Below, piece after piece: positions 1 through 10,971 of a DNA stretch of 53,339 nucleotides (position 1 is the first letter of the stretch; each line of letters opens with the position of its first letter). Location: positions 64,001-117,339 of the forward strand of contig JAHBMJ010001118.1 in NCBI GenBank assembly GCA_018398765.1. The letters are read 5' to 3'. Under the pieces are notes generated by a model. That model saw only the letters and a program-made list of their open reading frames with translations. It did no database searches and was not told where the DNA came from. Made by a program: the position numbers and the translations under genes. The stretch is from Chromera velia (taxonomy: Eukaryota; Sar; Chromeraceae).

Positions 1-51
1 AGAAGGTTTCTGCGCACCGTACAAAAGTTTGGGGCGGCCCCTGAGAGGGCA

Positions 52-2079
52 CTATGCAGGCTGCATACGTCGGCTAGCAAGAGGTTGCTTGCCATTTGAC
101 CCCCATGCCTGAACCTCAACCTGTCCTTCACCCTCAGGATCGACAGCACGGACGCTACCAAGGAAGCAGCGGCCTGTATTCTCATGCGGGGCAGACAAAT
201 ATGGCGAGTCAGAAGACTGCTGCTGCTGCTGCTCCTGCTGCTGAGAAGACCCAACGGATGTGTCCGCACGCTCAAGAGGGGAGTCCAACGGCAACGGAAC
301 GACATAGACGGGGTCGGGGTTAGGGCTATCATTAGGACGGATGCACCTGCGATGTGACAGGATGGGACGTCCTGAAGGGAGACGTAAGCGGAACACATGC
401 TCGCTAATGCGCTGCAGCACAGTCGCAGGAGTGTACAGGGGGGCAAGTTTGGCATAAGGGTGATCGGGGTGATGATACAAAACAGACGAGCCAATGGGAA
501 AAGGAGACGTTTCAGCAGAGGGAGGACGGGAGGTCTGAAGAAGGTCACGCAGGGTATCGATGGGAGGACTGGGTGGCTGAGCACCCCAGCGTCGCTCAAA
601 AGGGCTCTTGTGAGAGGACCCTCGAGGCTGACGATTGTATTTGGCTGTCGCAAGAGAAGCAAACTCCTTCCAATGCGAATCATCAAGACCACGATATCTC
701 AAAATGCCCCACAAGATCGTGAGCCACTCACGATGGGAACGCTCTGTTTTGCCGAGAGAGTGGTGGCTGCCCACAGGGGTTAAAGGGTTTGTGGCTTCCC
801 ACTCAGCTAACCACTCATACCAGTCGCCTTGAAATTCGTGTCCGTGATCGGTCATCACCTCAGGAGTGAGGTCACCCTCCAGACTGCGGGACCAACAATC
901 ATAGGCGGCACGGATTGTGGCGGAGTCTTTTGTTTCGACTACCTCTTGGGCGAGCCAATCATCATGCTAATCTTGGATGTGCAACGAGTACCCCCCTTTC
1001 AACCCCATCACCAGGTCACAACACACTCACTGACCGGGGTGATCGACCTTCAAAGACCCCCGGGTGCCGCCCCCCCCATGCCTTGGCTTCACATGCGCAC
1101 ACGTACCCCCTCGGATGCATGGGAGCAGGGCGCATTGAACGGCACGGCGGGAAATGCTGCTACGACCGGGAAGGAGGTCAGAAAGAGACGCACGGAAGGA
1201 ACACCAAGTGGCCTCGATGCCGGCGTGTCCTAACCATTCGTGATATGCGCGGATGAGTTCATCAACAGTGGCTTTCATTGAGATGGGAGGGGGGTCCTGT
1301 GAGGAAAAAGATTGGGGCTGCTGAGCGGAGGCTGGAAAACTGTCATAAGATGAAAAAACGGAGGGAGAGACAGCAGATTCTCCCAAATGGGCTTGCACAA
1401 CATGAGACTGGGTGCGATTTCCTCGTTGGTGCTTCCTCTGTTTGGCTGCCTTCAAACGAGCGGGGAGGTGCCCATTTGCAAGGACAACAGGAGAAGGAGA
1501 CAACGAAGGGGACACAGGCAATGCAGGACCCACTGCAACGGCCTCTGGAGACACGGAATGGGAATTCGAAACGGGTGGGGACTTGGGCAGGGAAGTCCTG
1601 TCTATCTCTAGAGGCAGAAAAAACAGGTTATTTTCTGTACGGAGAAAATTGATAACGGTGGAGGGGAGTTCCAGGGATCCAGTCTGATAGTCAAATCGCG
1701 TGCCTAGTTTGATGAGACGCTGATTGCCGATGAGTGGGAGGGTGACTGCTTCTGTTTCCATGATGGAGGGTTTCAACACAGTGGGCCGCCCATTCAGTTT
1801 GCAAGGAATAGTGGCACAGCGCCGCATCCTCACTTTCGTTCGACAAGCAGTCACAACTGAAAGAGGGTTCAGCAAATCAGTCTCAGTCCACTGCAACCCT
1901 GACTCTTTAGCATGCTTGTTCAGCCAGCCACGAGTGCACGTAGTACCACTTGCACCTAGATTAAGCAAACACGCAAAACCATCAAAAGAGAAACCAGAAG
2001 AAACTGGAAGAGAAAAAACTGACTTTGATAAATGCCCCGCAGCGGCGGCTGCAGGGGAGGCGTCCGAATCTGCATCCAA
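52..2079 (-). pseudogene. pol: Protease-integrase region of the same retrotransposon, interrupted by stops
   Basis: One frame runs from upstream of 2079 to 52 but is broken by a TGA near 1025 and a TAG about 60 bases further on. Its start shows a retropepsin-like LLNLGASGTT, in which the usual catalytic Asp of D-S/T-G is replaced by Asn, so the protease is probably inactive or very divergent. About residues 270-320 carry a His/His...Cys/Cys zinc-binding element (HEWLGH, later CALLPC). After the first integrase Asp (VDHPG) come MTDHGHEF with the second acidic residue and a Glu in LGKTERSHREW. The tail (KLAPLY, SHRRCIRP) resembles the integrase C-terminal barrel. The last 60 residues are Gln/Ser rich. 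Stop is TAG at 52-54. Confidence 0.75.
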
Positions 2080-2219
2080 TGCCTTTAACTCATTCGTTTT
2101 GCCAGTCAGGGCCCCTCCCTGCTGACAAGCACGCCCCCTTCCTGACCCTGTAGGCTGTCTGCCCCTCTTTCCCTGCCCGCCCCCATTCCCCCCGGACCCG
2201 CCCCCGCCCCCGCTGTAGC

Positions 2220-3377
2220 CTAGGCCCTCAAGAGGGCAAAGTGGTCACGGGCGAGTTCACAGTCACCAGTTTTGTGTCCCCAGTAATCACAGTCGCTGCA
2301 GTAGTGCTGTTTCAAGCACTCTTCGGGACGGTGGCTCCTGTGCTCACAGTGAGGGCGCCTGCGAGACGGCCCACTCGCGCGGGACCGAAGGTGGCTGTTA
2401 GTGGAGCGACCGGTCATGTTCACGCCGTGCGTTTGCTCTGGAACAGACGGAGTGGCAGGGAGACGGGAGAAACAAGAGGGCTGGGCAAAGTGATGGAATT
2501 TTGCTACTGTACCGTCATTGCCTTCGAAAGGTATATGGGGGGCGATGCTGCTCTCGACATTCGCACGCACGGTGCTGTTAGAGATCTCGTTGATGAGGAC
2601 CAGGGAGGCCAGCTGCCTCTGACGACGGGTATGGGGGTCAAAGAGGGGAACGAGCTTGTTCTCTACCCTCCATGTGCTGAGATCAGTTTTGTCCCCCACC
2701 CCGGACCACACAGGGACAACCTCTTCCTGCAACGAGAGACGGGAAATTACTTGACAGGCCGACTTTACCGTCTCAATGTACTTCTCAACGTTGGAGGAGT
2801 TGGAAGTGGACAGGGTGAAGAGAGAGCGGAAGTTTATGAACATCCACTTGTGTTCGGTCTCCCCCGATGACTGCAAGATAAGGTTCTTGCAGTGTTCAAC
2901 ATCATCGGACTCGGGAGGTGAGAGATCCGAGACAAGATCGTAGAACTCAGAGTATTTCTGCAAACCCTGGTGGAATGCTGCTGCACGGATGTTAGACGGC
3001 ACACTGGCAGGCTGCAATTTGCAGTGGTTTTCAAACACCTTGACAATCGCGACTTGACCCCCGTGTGTGTCCTTGTAGGGGAGCTCGCACTTCCATGGGG
3101 CGAATTTCCCCGTGTCAGTGGTGGGGGTGGGAGTCGGAGACGGAACAGAAACCGACTGAGAAAGAAATATTTGCGCCAATTTGGTGACATTGGCGGTAAG
3201 AATATCCAAGTCAGAGGGGCTAGGGCTTTGATCAGACGAGTCTTTTGAGATGAAACGACCGTCAGCCCCACGAGGTTGGCCTCCGTCCGAAGTTGGCATC
3301 AGAGAGGGAAATATACACTCTGATGGAGACCAACAGACCCTGAGGAGGAGGAGGAGGAAAGAACCAACTGCTACCAT
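2220..3377 (-). CDS. gag: Retrotransposon Gag-like protein with CCHC zinc knuckle
   Basis: Open frame of 385 residues. The N-terminal part after about residue 27 is Ser/Pro/Thr rich; the middle is a helical, Trp-containing region typical of LTR-element Gag. Near the C terminus, about 2262-2303, sits a CX2CX4HX4C knuckle reading CSDCDYWGHKTGDC, preceded by an Arg-rich stretch, which binds nucleic acid in this family. The frame closes with TAG; the Gly-rich sequence immediately downstream is open in the shifted frame that leads into the protease, so either a programmed frameshift or a broken copy is possible. The first in-frame Met may not be the real start, since the first residues look like a hydrophobic translation of leader sequence; Met at about residue 27 is an alternative. 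Confidence 0.75.
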   Translation of the reverse strand: MVAVGSFLLLLLRVCWSPSECIFPSLMPTSDGGQPRGADGRFISKDSSDQSPSPSDLDILTANVTKLAQIFLSQSVSVPSPTPTPTTDTGKFAPWKCELPYKDTHGGQVAIVKVFENHCKLQPASVPSNIRAAAFHQGLQKYSEFYDLVSDLSPPESDDVEHCKNLILQSSGETEHKWMFINFRSLFTLSTSNSSNVEKYIETVKSACQVISRLSLQEEVVPVWSGVGDKTDLSTWRVENKLVPLFDPHTRRQRQLASLVLINEISNSTVRANVESSIAPHIPFEGNDGTVAKFHHFAQPSCFSRLPATPSVPEQTHGVNMTGRSTNSHLRSRASGPSRRRPHCEHRSHRPEECLKQHYCSDCDYWGHKTGDCELARDHFALLRA

Positions 3378-3589
3378 ATAATGAACTAGAGAGTCCAGTC
3401 AAGGACAGTCCAGTCAATCTTACGGTTCTCTATACAGGAATAATACTGCACGACTTCTGTCCAGCTTCTGCTCTCATCAATTGAGAGTTGCTTTATCGAA
3501 TCACTCGAAGTATTGCGCGAATCAACTTCACAACATGGATCAATACATGCATACTCTCCGTAATGCCTCCAGCCACGCTGCCCCGATAA

Positions 3590-3955
3590 GCAACGCCGCG
3601 GCTCGGGACCGACCGAATTGGGCCGACCACTGCACGCCTGCCGCTGCCTCTCTATAAGTGGCTGATTACAAGACATGCAAGAATTACCGGAAGGCAGCGG
3701 GCGATCGAGAGACTAACAAAAGAATGTGAGGAGACGATTAATAATTTAGAGACGACCGAAGGAGCATTAAGGTGGGGAAGGAGGGACCTACAGAAGAAGA
3801 TTGATAAAATGAACAAGAAGAGCGAAGAAGCCCAAATCGCATGCCGTTTCAGATCGATTTTCAAGCCGGAAAGCCAACACGGATCCAGAGCCGTGGCTCG
3901 AACAACGAACAATCATGCAGCAGCGGCCAGGGTAACAGACTCTGGCGGGCCCTGA
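3590..3955 (+). pseudogene. Open reading fragment without a start codon, charged helical/coiled-coil protein
   Basis: A frame with no ATG near its beginning is open from 3590 to a TGA at 3953. The product is about 121 residues and contains a long charged helix (for example ERLTKECEETINNLETTEGAL and DLQKKIDKMNKKSEEAQIA) followed by a basic tail. It lies about 210 bases left of the Gag start of the left-edge retrotransposon, on the opposite strand, and directly upstream of a sequence that ends in a (TCAA)n tail. I read it as the 3' end of an open reading frame of a 5'-truncated non-LTR retroelement. A host exon with an unseen splice acceptor is the alternative. No family was recognised. Confidence 0.45.
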
Positions 3956-4078
3956 GGGTGGGGTCTGATACCTCAGCTTAGGCTGGGGAACGCCCCGCCC
4001 TGCTAGCTCTGGTGACAGATAGATATAGCGGGAAAGCCCTAGGGTGGAACATATCAATCAATCAATCAATCAATCATG
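3956..4078 (+). mobile_element. 3' end of a putative non-LTR retroelement with (TCAA)n tail
   Basis: The sequence after the open fragment ends in GTGGAACATA followed by about five to six TCAA units (to about 4077). The last 70 bases recur in inverted orientation at 15067-15140, where they again end in the same tetranucleotide repeat and differ only at a handful of transition sites. A fixed 3' end with a short tandem tail and variable 5' truncation is typical of non-LTR retroelements. Confidence 0.5.
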
Positions 4079-5735
4079 CAGAGGCGACTTCTGGTAGAAC
4101 GGCGACAGTGCTGTACCTAGGGTACCAATTAAATCACTATCACTATCACCTCACGATAGAACTGCAAAACATGTATTAAATGCGATTACGAAATCAAATC
4201 AACTTTGAAACTAGCTAAAAAGTCTCTCTAAGGCTGAACAATCTTGGATACAATTATAATAGTGTGTAACTAGGTGTGTAATGATATGAAGAAGAGAAGT
4301 GCTTGAATTATATGTTTAACTTATGGTTTGATCCAAAAATCAATGATAGAAAACTCGTGCCACAAAAGGGGTGCTTTTTTATTATGGCTTTTTGCAGCGT
4401 TCGGATGGATACGCTAGTGTATATGCCTCTTGATCGCAACCATTTTCCTTCACAGAAAGCATAAAACAGAAAGGAACGAGGGAAGACCGAGAAACGGAAG
4501 GGGGGGGGGATGGACAGATGACTTTGGCTACATTCTGTTTCACTGGCTCCTCTCTTCGCTGAACGGTGCCTGCACGTCTCTTGGATCCTTCACAGTGGTG
4601 GTCTAACGTAGACAAGGACGGACGAAGGAAATAGAGAGACAGAAAGGAAGAATGTAGAGTAGAAAAAGAGACACATCAAACGGCGGGCGGACAAGACCGG
4701 GGTGAAAGTGATCAGATCACGATGAAAGAGATGGAATCAGCAAAGGAAGGAAGGCAAGAAAGGCGGGGGGCAAATAAAAGACTGCATGGGGAAAAGAGAT
4801 CAATGAATGACAGAGGCCGCATGCCACTCTTTGCACTTCATTTTGTCACGAAGAGGCGGTCAACCATCACTACCGCCGAACCGTCATCTTGACTGTCTAT
4901 TGTAGAAGACCGGCAGTACGCGACGTCTGTTTGGGCGACGTTATGCAATCAAGAGTCTTCCCAGCTTCTATCAACAAAAAGGGGTGGGTGACGAAGAGGT
5001 CAATTTTTGTGCCCTTACTCCTGCTTCCTTCCTCTCTGTCCCTTCTTTCTCACTATCTATTTATCCATTTCCGTCTTCGCTGCCTGTCTGACTACGTCAT
5101 GATATGTTTGTGTGTTTCTGTATCTGATCGATTTCCCCCCATCCACCTCCTCCTCATTCTGCCGTCCGCCTTCCCACACTCCCTCTAACTCCCTTCTACC
5201 ATGAACACCAACGCACCCACCCACATGCATTTACTTTCCGTGCAGTTGTCACCGAATTATATGAATTACACGGACCCCACAATTGATTCTGTCTGCCCTT
5301 ATGAAAACAGACAGCAACCTGAAAGCGATACAGGCAGACAGCAAGATAGATAGATAGATATAGAGAGAGACGAAAGAGAGACCTCCCCATCCCTCCCAAA
5401 CAGTCGCTCTACACACCAAGGGCGGGGCACTTTCACAGACGAGTCCGCTCCGTCGTCCTTCTTTCTCTCTTTCTTTGTCCCCCCCTCCCTCTCACACATG
5501 CACACACACAAAATAATGCACCCGCGAGATTTGCCCCCTCCCTCCCCTGCTCAATTGAATTCACTCATCAATCAATCATTCAATCAATCAATCATCGAAA
5601 GAACCTCCAGGCCCCAGCCGGCCATTAGAGGCCCCCCCAAACCCTCCACGCAACCGTCTACCCAGATCCCCACCTGGTCCCTCCCCCCAACCTGATGGCT
5701 CATCCATATATTCCCTCCCCCCTCTGCCCCCTTTT
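4079..5735. other. Gene-free interval, AT-rich then pyrimidine/purine-rich
   Basis: 4079-4400 is AT-rich and contains a 20-base stretch (around 4092-4113) that recurs inverted near 31998. From 4400 to 5735 the sequence is a mosaic of C/T-rich and A/G-rich runs with short, repetitive open frames on both strands. No domain or exon could be supported. Confidence 0.6.
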
Positions 5736-6271
5736 TCAATTGATGNNNNNNNNNNNNNNNNCCCCCCCGGCAGGATTCTCCCCCCCGTCCCGTCCCCGGC
5801 TTCCCCTCCGCGGAATTCCTGACCCCGGCCCCGGCCCAGTCACAGCGTCAACCGACGGTGCTGATGAAGAAGAGCCCGGGGTCGTTGCAGTGGTGCCGGT
5901 CCGGTCCGACTGGGCTCCTCCTCCTCCTCGGCTCCCAGCAGGCGCCCCAATTTCCGTCGAGTTCAAATTCAACCCCCTTCCTTTCCCCCCTACCTCCCTG
6001 CCAGTGTCTCGCTGATGAGACGACGATGCTGGTTGAGACGAAGAAGAAGAAGAAGGATTACCCACTACTTCCAGGTCTGCCAAATCATCCAGCTTCTCCT
6101 CTTTCAAAAGGGTCAACAGTTCATCCATAACACCGTCTTTTGAGTTTTCTTTAAAATGGTGCGCTAGCTGGATTGCTTCCCGAAAAACCTGCAGGCAGGC
6201 AGGCAGAAGAGCAAAACTCGCATGAATGAACAAAAGGCACACACACACACACACGCACACGCACACGCGCG

Positions 6272-6337
<66 letters not shown>

Positions 6338-6507
6338 AAGAGAAAAGAGAAAGAGAGGCGGAAGAGCGAAGAAAGCAAGAGAAGTAATACGGAGATGAGA
6401 GGATTTGTCAGTCTGTGTTTCTTTCTTTCTTTCTTTCTTTCATTCATTCATTCATTCATTCATTCTTTCATTCATTCATTCATTCATTCATTCTTTCTTT
6501 CTTTTTT

Positions 6508-6543
<36 letters not shown>

Positions 6544-7218
6544 TCGTTCTTTTTGTCTATCCTTCTCTTTATCTGTGTGCCTGCTTACCTGCATGTCTAT
6601 TCTGTCTGTCTCTCTGCCCGTCTATCGAGCTGGTTATCTGCTCTTTGTCTTTCGCTCTCTATCTTTGTCTCTTTGTCTGTCGCTCTGTCTGTCTTTGTCC
6701 GAATCTGTCAAAGCCTGCACTCCTGCCTGCCTGCCTGTCTACCAAAAACACTGACCGACTCCTGTTTGTTTCTAACTATCTGCCTTTCAGTCTGCGGGTC
6801 CAATTGTCTAGCTGACTGCCTAAGCGACTGACTGACTCACCCTGACAACATTGGTTCCGTCCGCAGCTGAGACGAAGAACAGGGGCATCTCATGCGTCTC
6901 CGCGAAGGCCCACTTCTTTGAGGTGGACTTCATGTCCTCTGCATTCATTCATTCGCCCATTCATTCATTCATTCATTCATTCATTCTTTCCGGACGCATG
7001 ATCACCCAGCTCCACTGAGATGGAGTGTGCGATCAGATGAATGAAGCACTCACTCGATCTGAATCGTTTCATCAAAGGTCCCCCCGTGCACCAATCAGCC
7101 CTCCAGCCCCCCCCGTGCTGAACGGCTGCAAACGCCCTTTCTCTCTGTCTTCCTCACCGTACAGTGTGTGAAATCCAGCTGTCGATAGAATTCTCATTCT
7201 TTTCACGCCAATTTCCTC

Positions 7219-7261
<43 letters not shown>

Positions 7262-10063
7262 AAGAGAGAGAGAGGCCAACCAACCGACCGTCAATTTTGT
7301 TTGCGACGAGGAGACAGGGAATGTCGGGACAGAAGGCGCGGAGTTCCTGGTACCATTTGGGGAGAGATTTGTAGGAATCCCTCCGAGTCACGTCAAAAGT
7401 CTGCAGGCAGGCAGGCAGGCAGGCAGGCAGGCATCATTGCATTAACGGATCCATGTACACAGACAGGGGGGCAGGCGGTTGTCATATACGAGTAAAGGCT
7501 AGGGGTGGACATGGTAGAAGTGCCAACAAACAAACGATTCCTTACGGGAGGGAGAGTAGCTCTGTCTGCTCTGAAGATTCGTCAGAATCAACGAATGCAA
7601 TCGATCCATTGGGGAGGGAAGGAAATTGGCTTAGATGCCTGCAATATGCAACACTCTGTTTGTTATTAATATTTCATGGAGCGATTCTGTTTGTCCATTA
7701 TTCAAAACAAAAAGGTTTTTTTCTGTTCGAGATAGAGGAATGTGACGATTGCTGAAGGCCAAGTAGGAAAATCTGTCTGACGGATAGGCAACTTTGTTCA
7801 CACGTACACACGTCTGATTGACAGACGCACAACGTACCACAATGAAACATGCAGACTGAGAGACTGACAGAGAGTTAGGTACACAGAGTGACAGATAGAC
7901 AGACTGGTAAACAGACGAAGCGAGAAGCTGTGTCGTTTCTCTTAGCTCTCCTGTATTTCTCAGACAGACTGACAGACTGTATGGTTTTTTTCCCTCCTTT
8001 TCTTCATGAACACAACAGACAAAACAAAGAAAGCCACAAAGACAAAAGAACATCACGACAACTTAGACAGAGTTGGGAGGGGGCCCGAAAGGTGCGACTT
8101 CAGCGCCCTTGCCTCTCAACCTCCCGACAGCACTTCACGTGATCACTTGTTCATCACACGCTACTGTCCTCCAGCTTCCACTCAGGACAAGAGAGAGAGA
8201 AAAAAGAAGAAGACAAGAAAAAACAACAAAGAAAAAAGAAAGAAAGAAAAACTGCACGTGGGAAGCGGGACCATCATGGTCTGACAGGCAGGCAGGCAGT
8301 GACAGACAGACTACGCGTTTCAGTTTCATTCAACACTATTTGTTTTTTGGTCTGACTTCTTTTCGCGTGCATGCATACATTCACGTATGCATACCGCAGA
8401 ACGACAGACAGAAGAAGATGAGCGAAGGAATGTCCAACAGGCAGACTGACCAAAATGCAGGCATTGGCCTGAAAGTAGTACGAGGGATGGAGGTGGTCAA
8501 AGTCTTCCTGCCCCGCCGTGTCCCAAAAGTCTGCAGCAGCACAAACGACCAAGGGGAAAAGACCAAAAAAAAAAAAAACATGGGGAAGGGTGGGGACGCG
8601 AAAGACACACGGCCGGAAGAAGTGACAGACAGACGGGCGAAATAAAAAGAAAGGAAAGCACCGACAGGGACAAAGCTGTTTTTCATGCAGGTCTTTCTCA
8701 GCGAGGAAATACAAGATGGGACACACACAGAGGTGGGTGGGGAGAATGAAGCGCCGTAGAGGGGAGATCGAGCACTCCGGTTTCTGATCGTCTGAGAGAA
8801 AGCGAGAACGGCAGGCAGATGAAGATAGATAGATAGAGACAACATGACAGGTAGAAGGGAGGAGAAGGAAAACACAGAGGTGTCCGGGTTAACACAGGAC
8901 GAGCATTTCTGGCCGGTCAGCTGCGACTTGCCCCCCGTATTTCATGAGTTTTGTGCGTAATAATTGTAACATGAATTTTCCGTGCATGCGTGTGGAAGTA
9001 CCCACGGCAGAAAGCTCGCGGCGGTCTGACTCACCAACTGCGACTTTTTTCGAGTCGATTTTCGTGTTGTATCGGAACATGGTTAGTGCGTTGGTGGAAA
9101 GCATGCGAGGATTGCTGCATCCAGGCAGACGCACACACACACACACACACACACACATACATACGCACGAGACAAGTTCGGAGAAAAGAAGGGAGGGGCA
9201 CGCGGATCCTCCCGCGTCCTTTTTTTTCACTTTGCTTGGTCAAATTTCTCAAATAGTTGTTGAGAGAGGGACATTTATGGGGAAACAGACAAATAGACAT
9301 ACTATAGGTTTCGTCTTCTCGCTCCTTTTCTTCATGTACACAACAGACCAAAAAAAAGAACAATGGGATAAATAGGGGGGAAGACCAGAATCTTACAGGA
9401 AAGCAAAGTAGAGCGAGAAGTCGGGTCATCGAAGTGCCGACGAAGTTCACAGGCCCTTTCTGTTTCAGAAAGAATGACGAAACGAAGATCGAGAAAAGAC
9501 GAGCACAGATAGAATCGCTTGCTTCGACTGACTAATCATCTAAGAGGAAACGCTCCACCAGCCTGCAGCAAGCAATTTAGAGGTGCAGTGTGACGGTAGA
9601 TGAAAAGCGGAAACCACTCTTTCGGTCTCAATTTGGCAGTGGATTCGGACCGCTTTGCGGGAAGGCAGGCGGGCAGGTAGGCAGGCGGGAAGGGTGGCAT
9701 TTGGGTAAGGAAGCAGCACGAGGGTTTCGGCCGCATCTTCGGGTCGACTGTCCAGGAAAGGGACACCAAGAGAGAAGGTAAATGAAGAGATGTTGAAATA
9801 GAACCATTCGGAGAAGTCAGAGAGCGAGATTATGGATCCCAGGAGCACCCCCCGGGTCCTGCACTCAGGCACGGTTCGATTTCCTGGCTGAAGTTTCAGC
9901 CTTTGAATGCGCTGACGTGCTGCCTGTCTTCTGAGACTGACTTTGATTTTCCAACGTTCGAATCTCCGAGCAAAATGATCTTCAGATCGGCATCGGGAAG
10001 ATCTGCTTGGAGGGCGAGGCGGCGTTTCTCTGCCTCCTCTGCCGCCGTTTTACTGGTTGTCAT
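5736..10063 (-). CDS. RABL2: RABL2-type small GTPase, seven exons
   Basis: Rab-like 2 GTPases act in ciliary assembly and intraflagellar transport; they bind and hydrolyse GTP. Exons, all phase-compatible: 9942-10063, 9533-9562, 9035-9114, 8451-8530, 7289-7400, 6841-6938, 5736-6188. The product is about 324 residues. Visible motifs are the P-loop GDSNVGKS (33-40), DFWDTAGQE (78-86), VANKID (136-141) and FVSAADGTN (163-171). The LSTNALT segment before switch II and PSYYFQANACI after it are typical of RABL2 rather than ordinary Rabs, and there is no C-terminal Cys motif for prenylation, as in that family. The last exon adds roughly 100 residues of Ser/Gly/Pro-rich tail beyond the usual length and runs across a 16-base gap (5746-5761), so the final residues are uncertain. 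The gene lies head to head with the Ubl gene. Confidence 0.9.
5746..5761. other. Assembly gap (run of N)
   Basis: Sixteen unknown bases lie between G/C-rich flanks inside the last RABL2 exon. The real gap length is unknown, so the frame on the far side and the stop codon at 5736 are not certain. Confidence 0.98.
6236..6545. repeat. Compound microsatellite in RABL2 intron 6
   Basis: Blocks of CA with CG interruptions, then GA, then TTTC and ATTC tetranucleotides fill the intron just upstream of the last RABL2 exon. The long Ser/Phe and Val/Cys open frames here are repeat translations. Confidence 0.9.
7222..7274. repeat. GT/GA microsatellite in RABL2 intron 5
   Basis: About 12 GT units pass directly into GA units, starting about 15 bases beyond the donor of the exon at 7289-7400. 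Confidence 0.9.
7401..7432 (-). repeat. (CTGC)n run forming an intron 3' end
   Basis: On the minus strand at least seven CTGC/GCCT units abut the acceptor CAG of the RABL2 exon 7289-7400. The polypyrimidine tract is therefore replaced by a tetranucleotide array ending in the acceptor itself. Confidence 0.8.
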
Positions 10064-10971
10064 GATTGCAAGAGCAACAAGGAATCAGCGCCCCTTTCTC
10101 CCCTCCCTCACCTCTGTTCCACACGTAAAGAAGTTACCAGGAAAGGTGCGCAAAATTTTGGTAGCGAGTCACCACGGCTGGACAGCTGGAAGGAGAACAA
10201 CACCTGTTGTGGGCCGGGCGAAGGAGCGTGCGCGCAATCTTGGGATGTACGGGCAGATATCTCGCAGACGTGACAGATCACATTCACTCGGTTCGTGCCG
10301 CAGCTGTGCAGAAAGAAGAACCCTCAGCACTGTTCTGGGAAGGCGCTTGGGGTCAGACATGGGCAGACTATATATATCGATCGATTGAATCGTTTTGAGT
10401 CGAGTACGTTGCTCATCTACATTCATCTACAGCTTAATTGAAAGAGTCTCGCATGCGCGCCCAATTGCAAGATAATTGCAAGCTGTGCCAGAATGCATGC
10501 ATGTGCCAGAAAAGCTATAGGTGTCTTCGCGCGCGCCTTCGCGCGCACATATAGCTATACGGCCTCAATCAACTGTTCTCCGACCATTCGATCAGCTGCG
10601 TTCTGTCCTGTTCCACTTCGTCACTTTCACGGGGAAGACCTTACCTTGTGGGAATTATCATAAAGCTACCTTACTTGTGGCCAGACTCTTCAGCTGTACG
10701 AAAGTGTAAGCGCCCAAGCAGTTTTGATCAGTTCAAGTTGAGTTCGCAATCCATCTGTTTTTCTGTGTTCAGGAACTCGTCGTGCACGTCGTGCAGTGAA
10801 GTGAAAACAACGCTTCTCCGCCAAGTTTCAGTTGTCTTTGCGATCACACTTTTCTCTGCAAGCTTCTCTTTGCTCTTGTGCTTCCTCTGGAAGCCCCCTT
10901 ATTTTTCTTCAGTTTGGTCAGCGTAAAGGAGGAGGGCAAGGAGATCCGAGCAAGGTAGCAAGCATCTTGCC
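10064..10971. promoter_or_regulatory. Shared upstream region of divergent RABL2 and Ubl genes
   Basis: This 0.9-kb interval separates two divergently transcribed start codons, so it probably holds both promoters. It contains TATATATCGATCGATTGA near 10370, GCATGCATGTGCC near 10497, and a short inverted repeat (AGCTATA at 10513, TATAGCT at 10550) enclosing two copies of CTTCGCGCGC. No proven element can be named. A 5' leader exon of either gene could also lie here. Confidence 0.45.

Larger units (their letters stand above)
1..3377 (-). mobile_element. Degenerate LTR retrotransposon, internal part (Gag, protease, integrase)
   Basis: On the minus strand three blocks follow one another: a Gag with a zinc knuckle (3377 to 2220), a protease plus integrase zinc-binding region (about 2079 to 1027) and the integrase core with its C-terminal barrel (858 to 52). 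Protease is followed directly by integrase, the gene order of Ty1/copia elements, in which reverse transcriptase would come next and so lie beyond the left edge. Protease-integrase is in a different frame from Gag and carries in-frame stop codons, so this copy looks decayed. I could not identify an LTR on the right side between 3377 and about 3600, and no target duplication can be checked. Confidence 0.8.

Noticed and set aside
6395-6831. Three overlapping plus-strand frames of 119-138 codons rich in Ser, Phe, Leu and Cys
   Set aside because: They translate TTTC/ATTC microsatellites inside a RABL2 intron; all three frames are open only because the repeat lacks stops.
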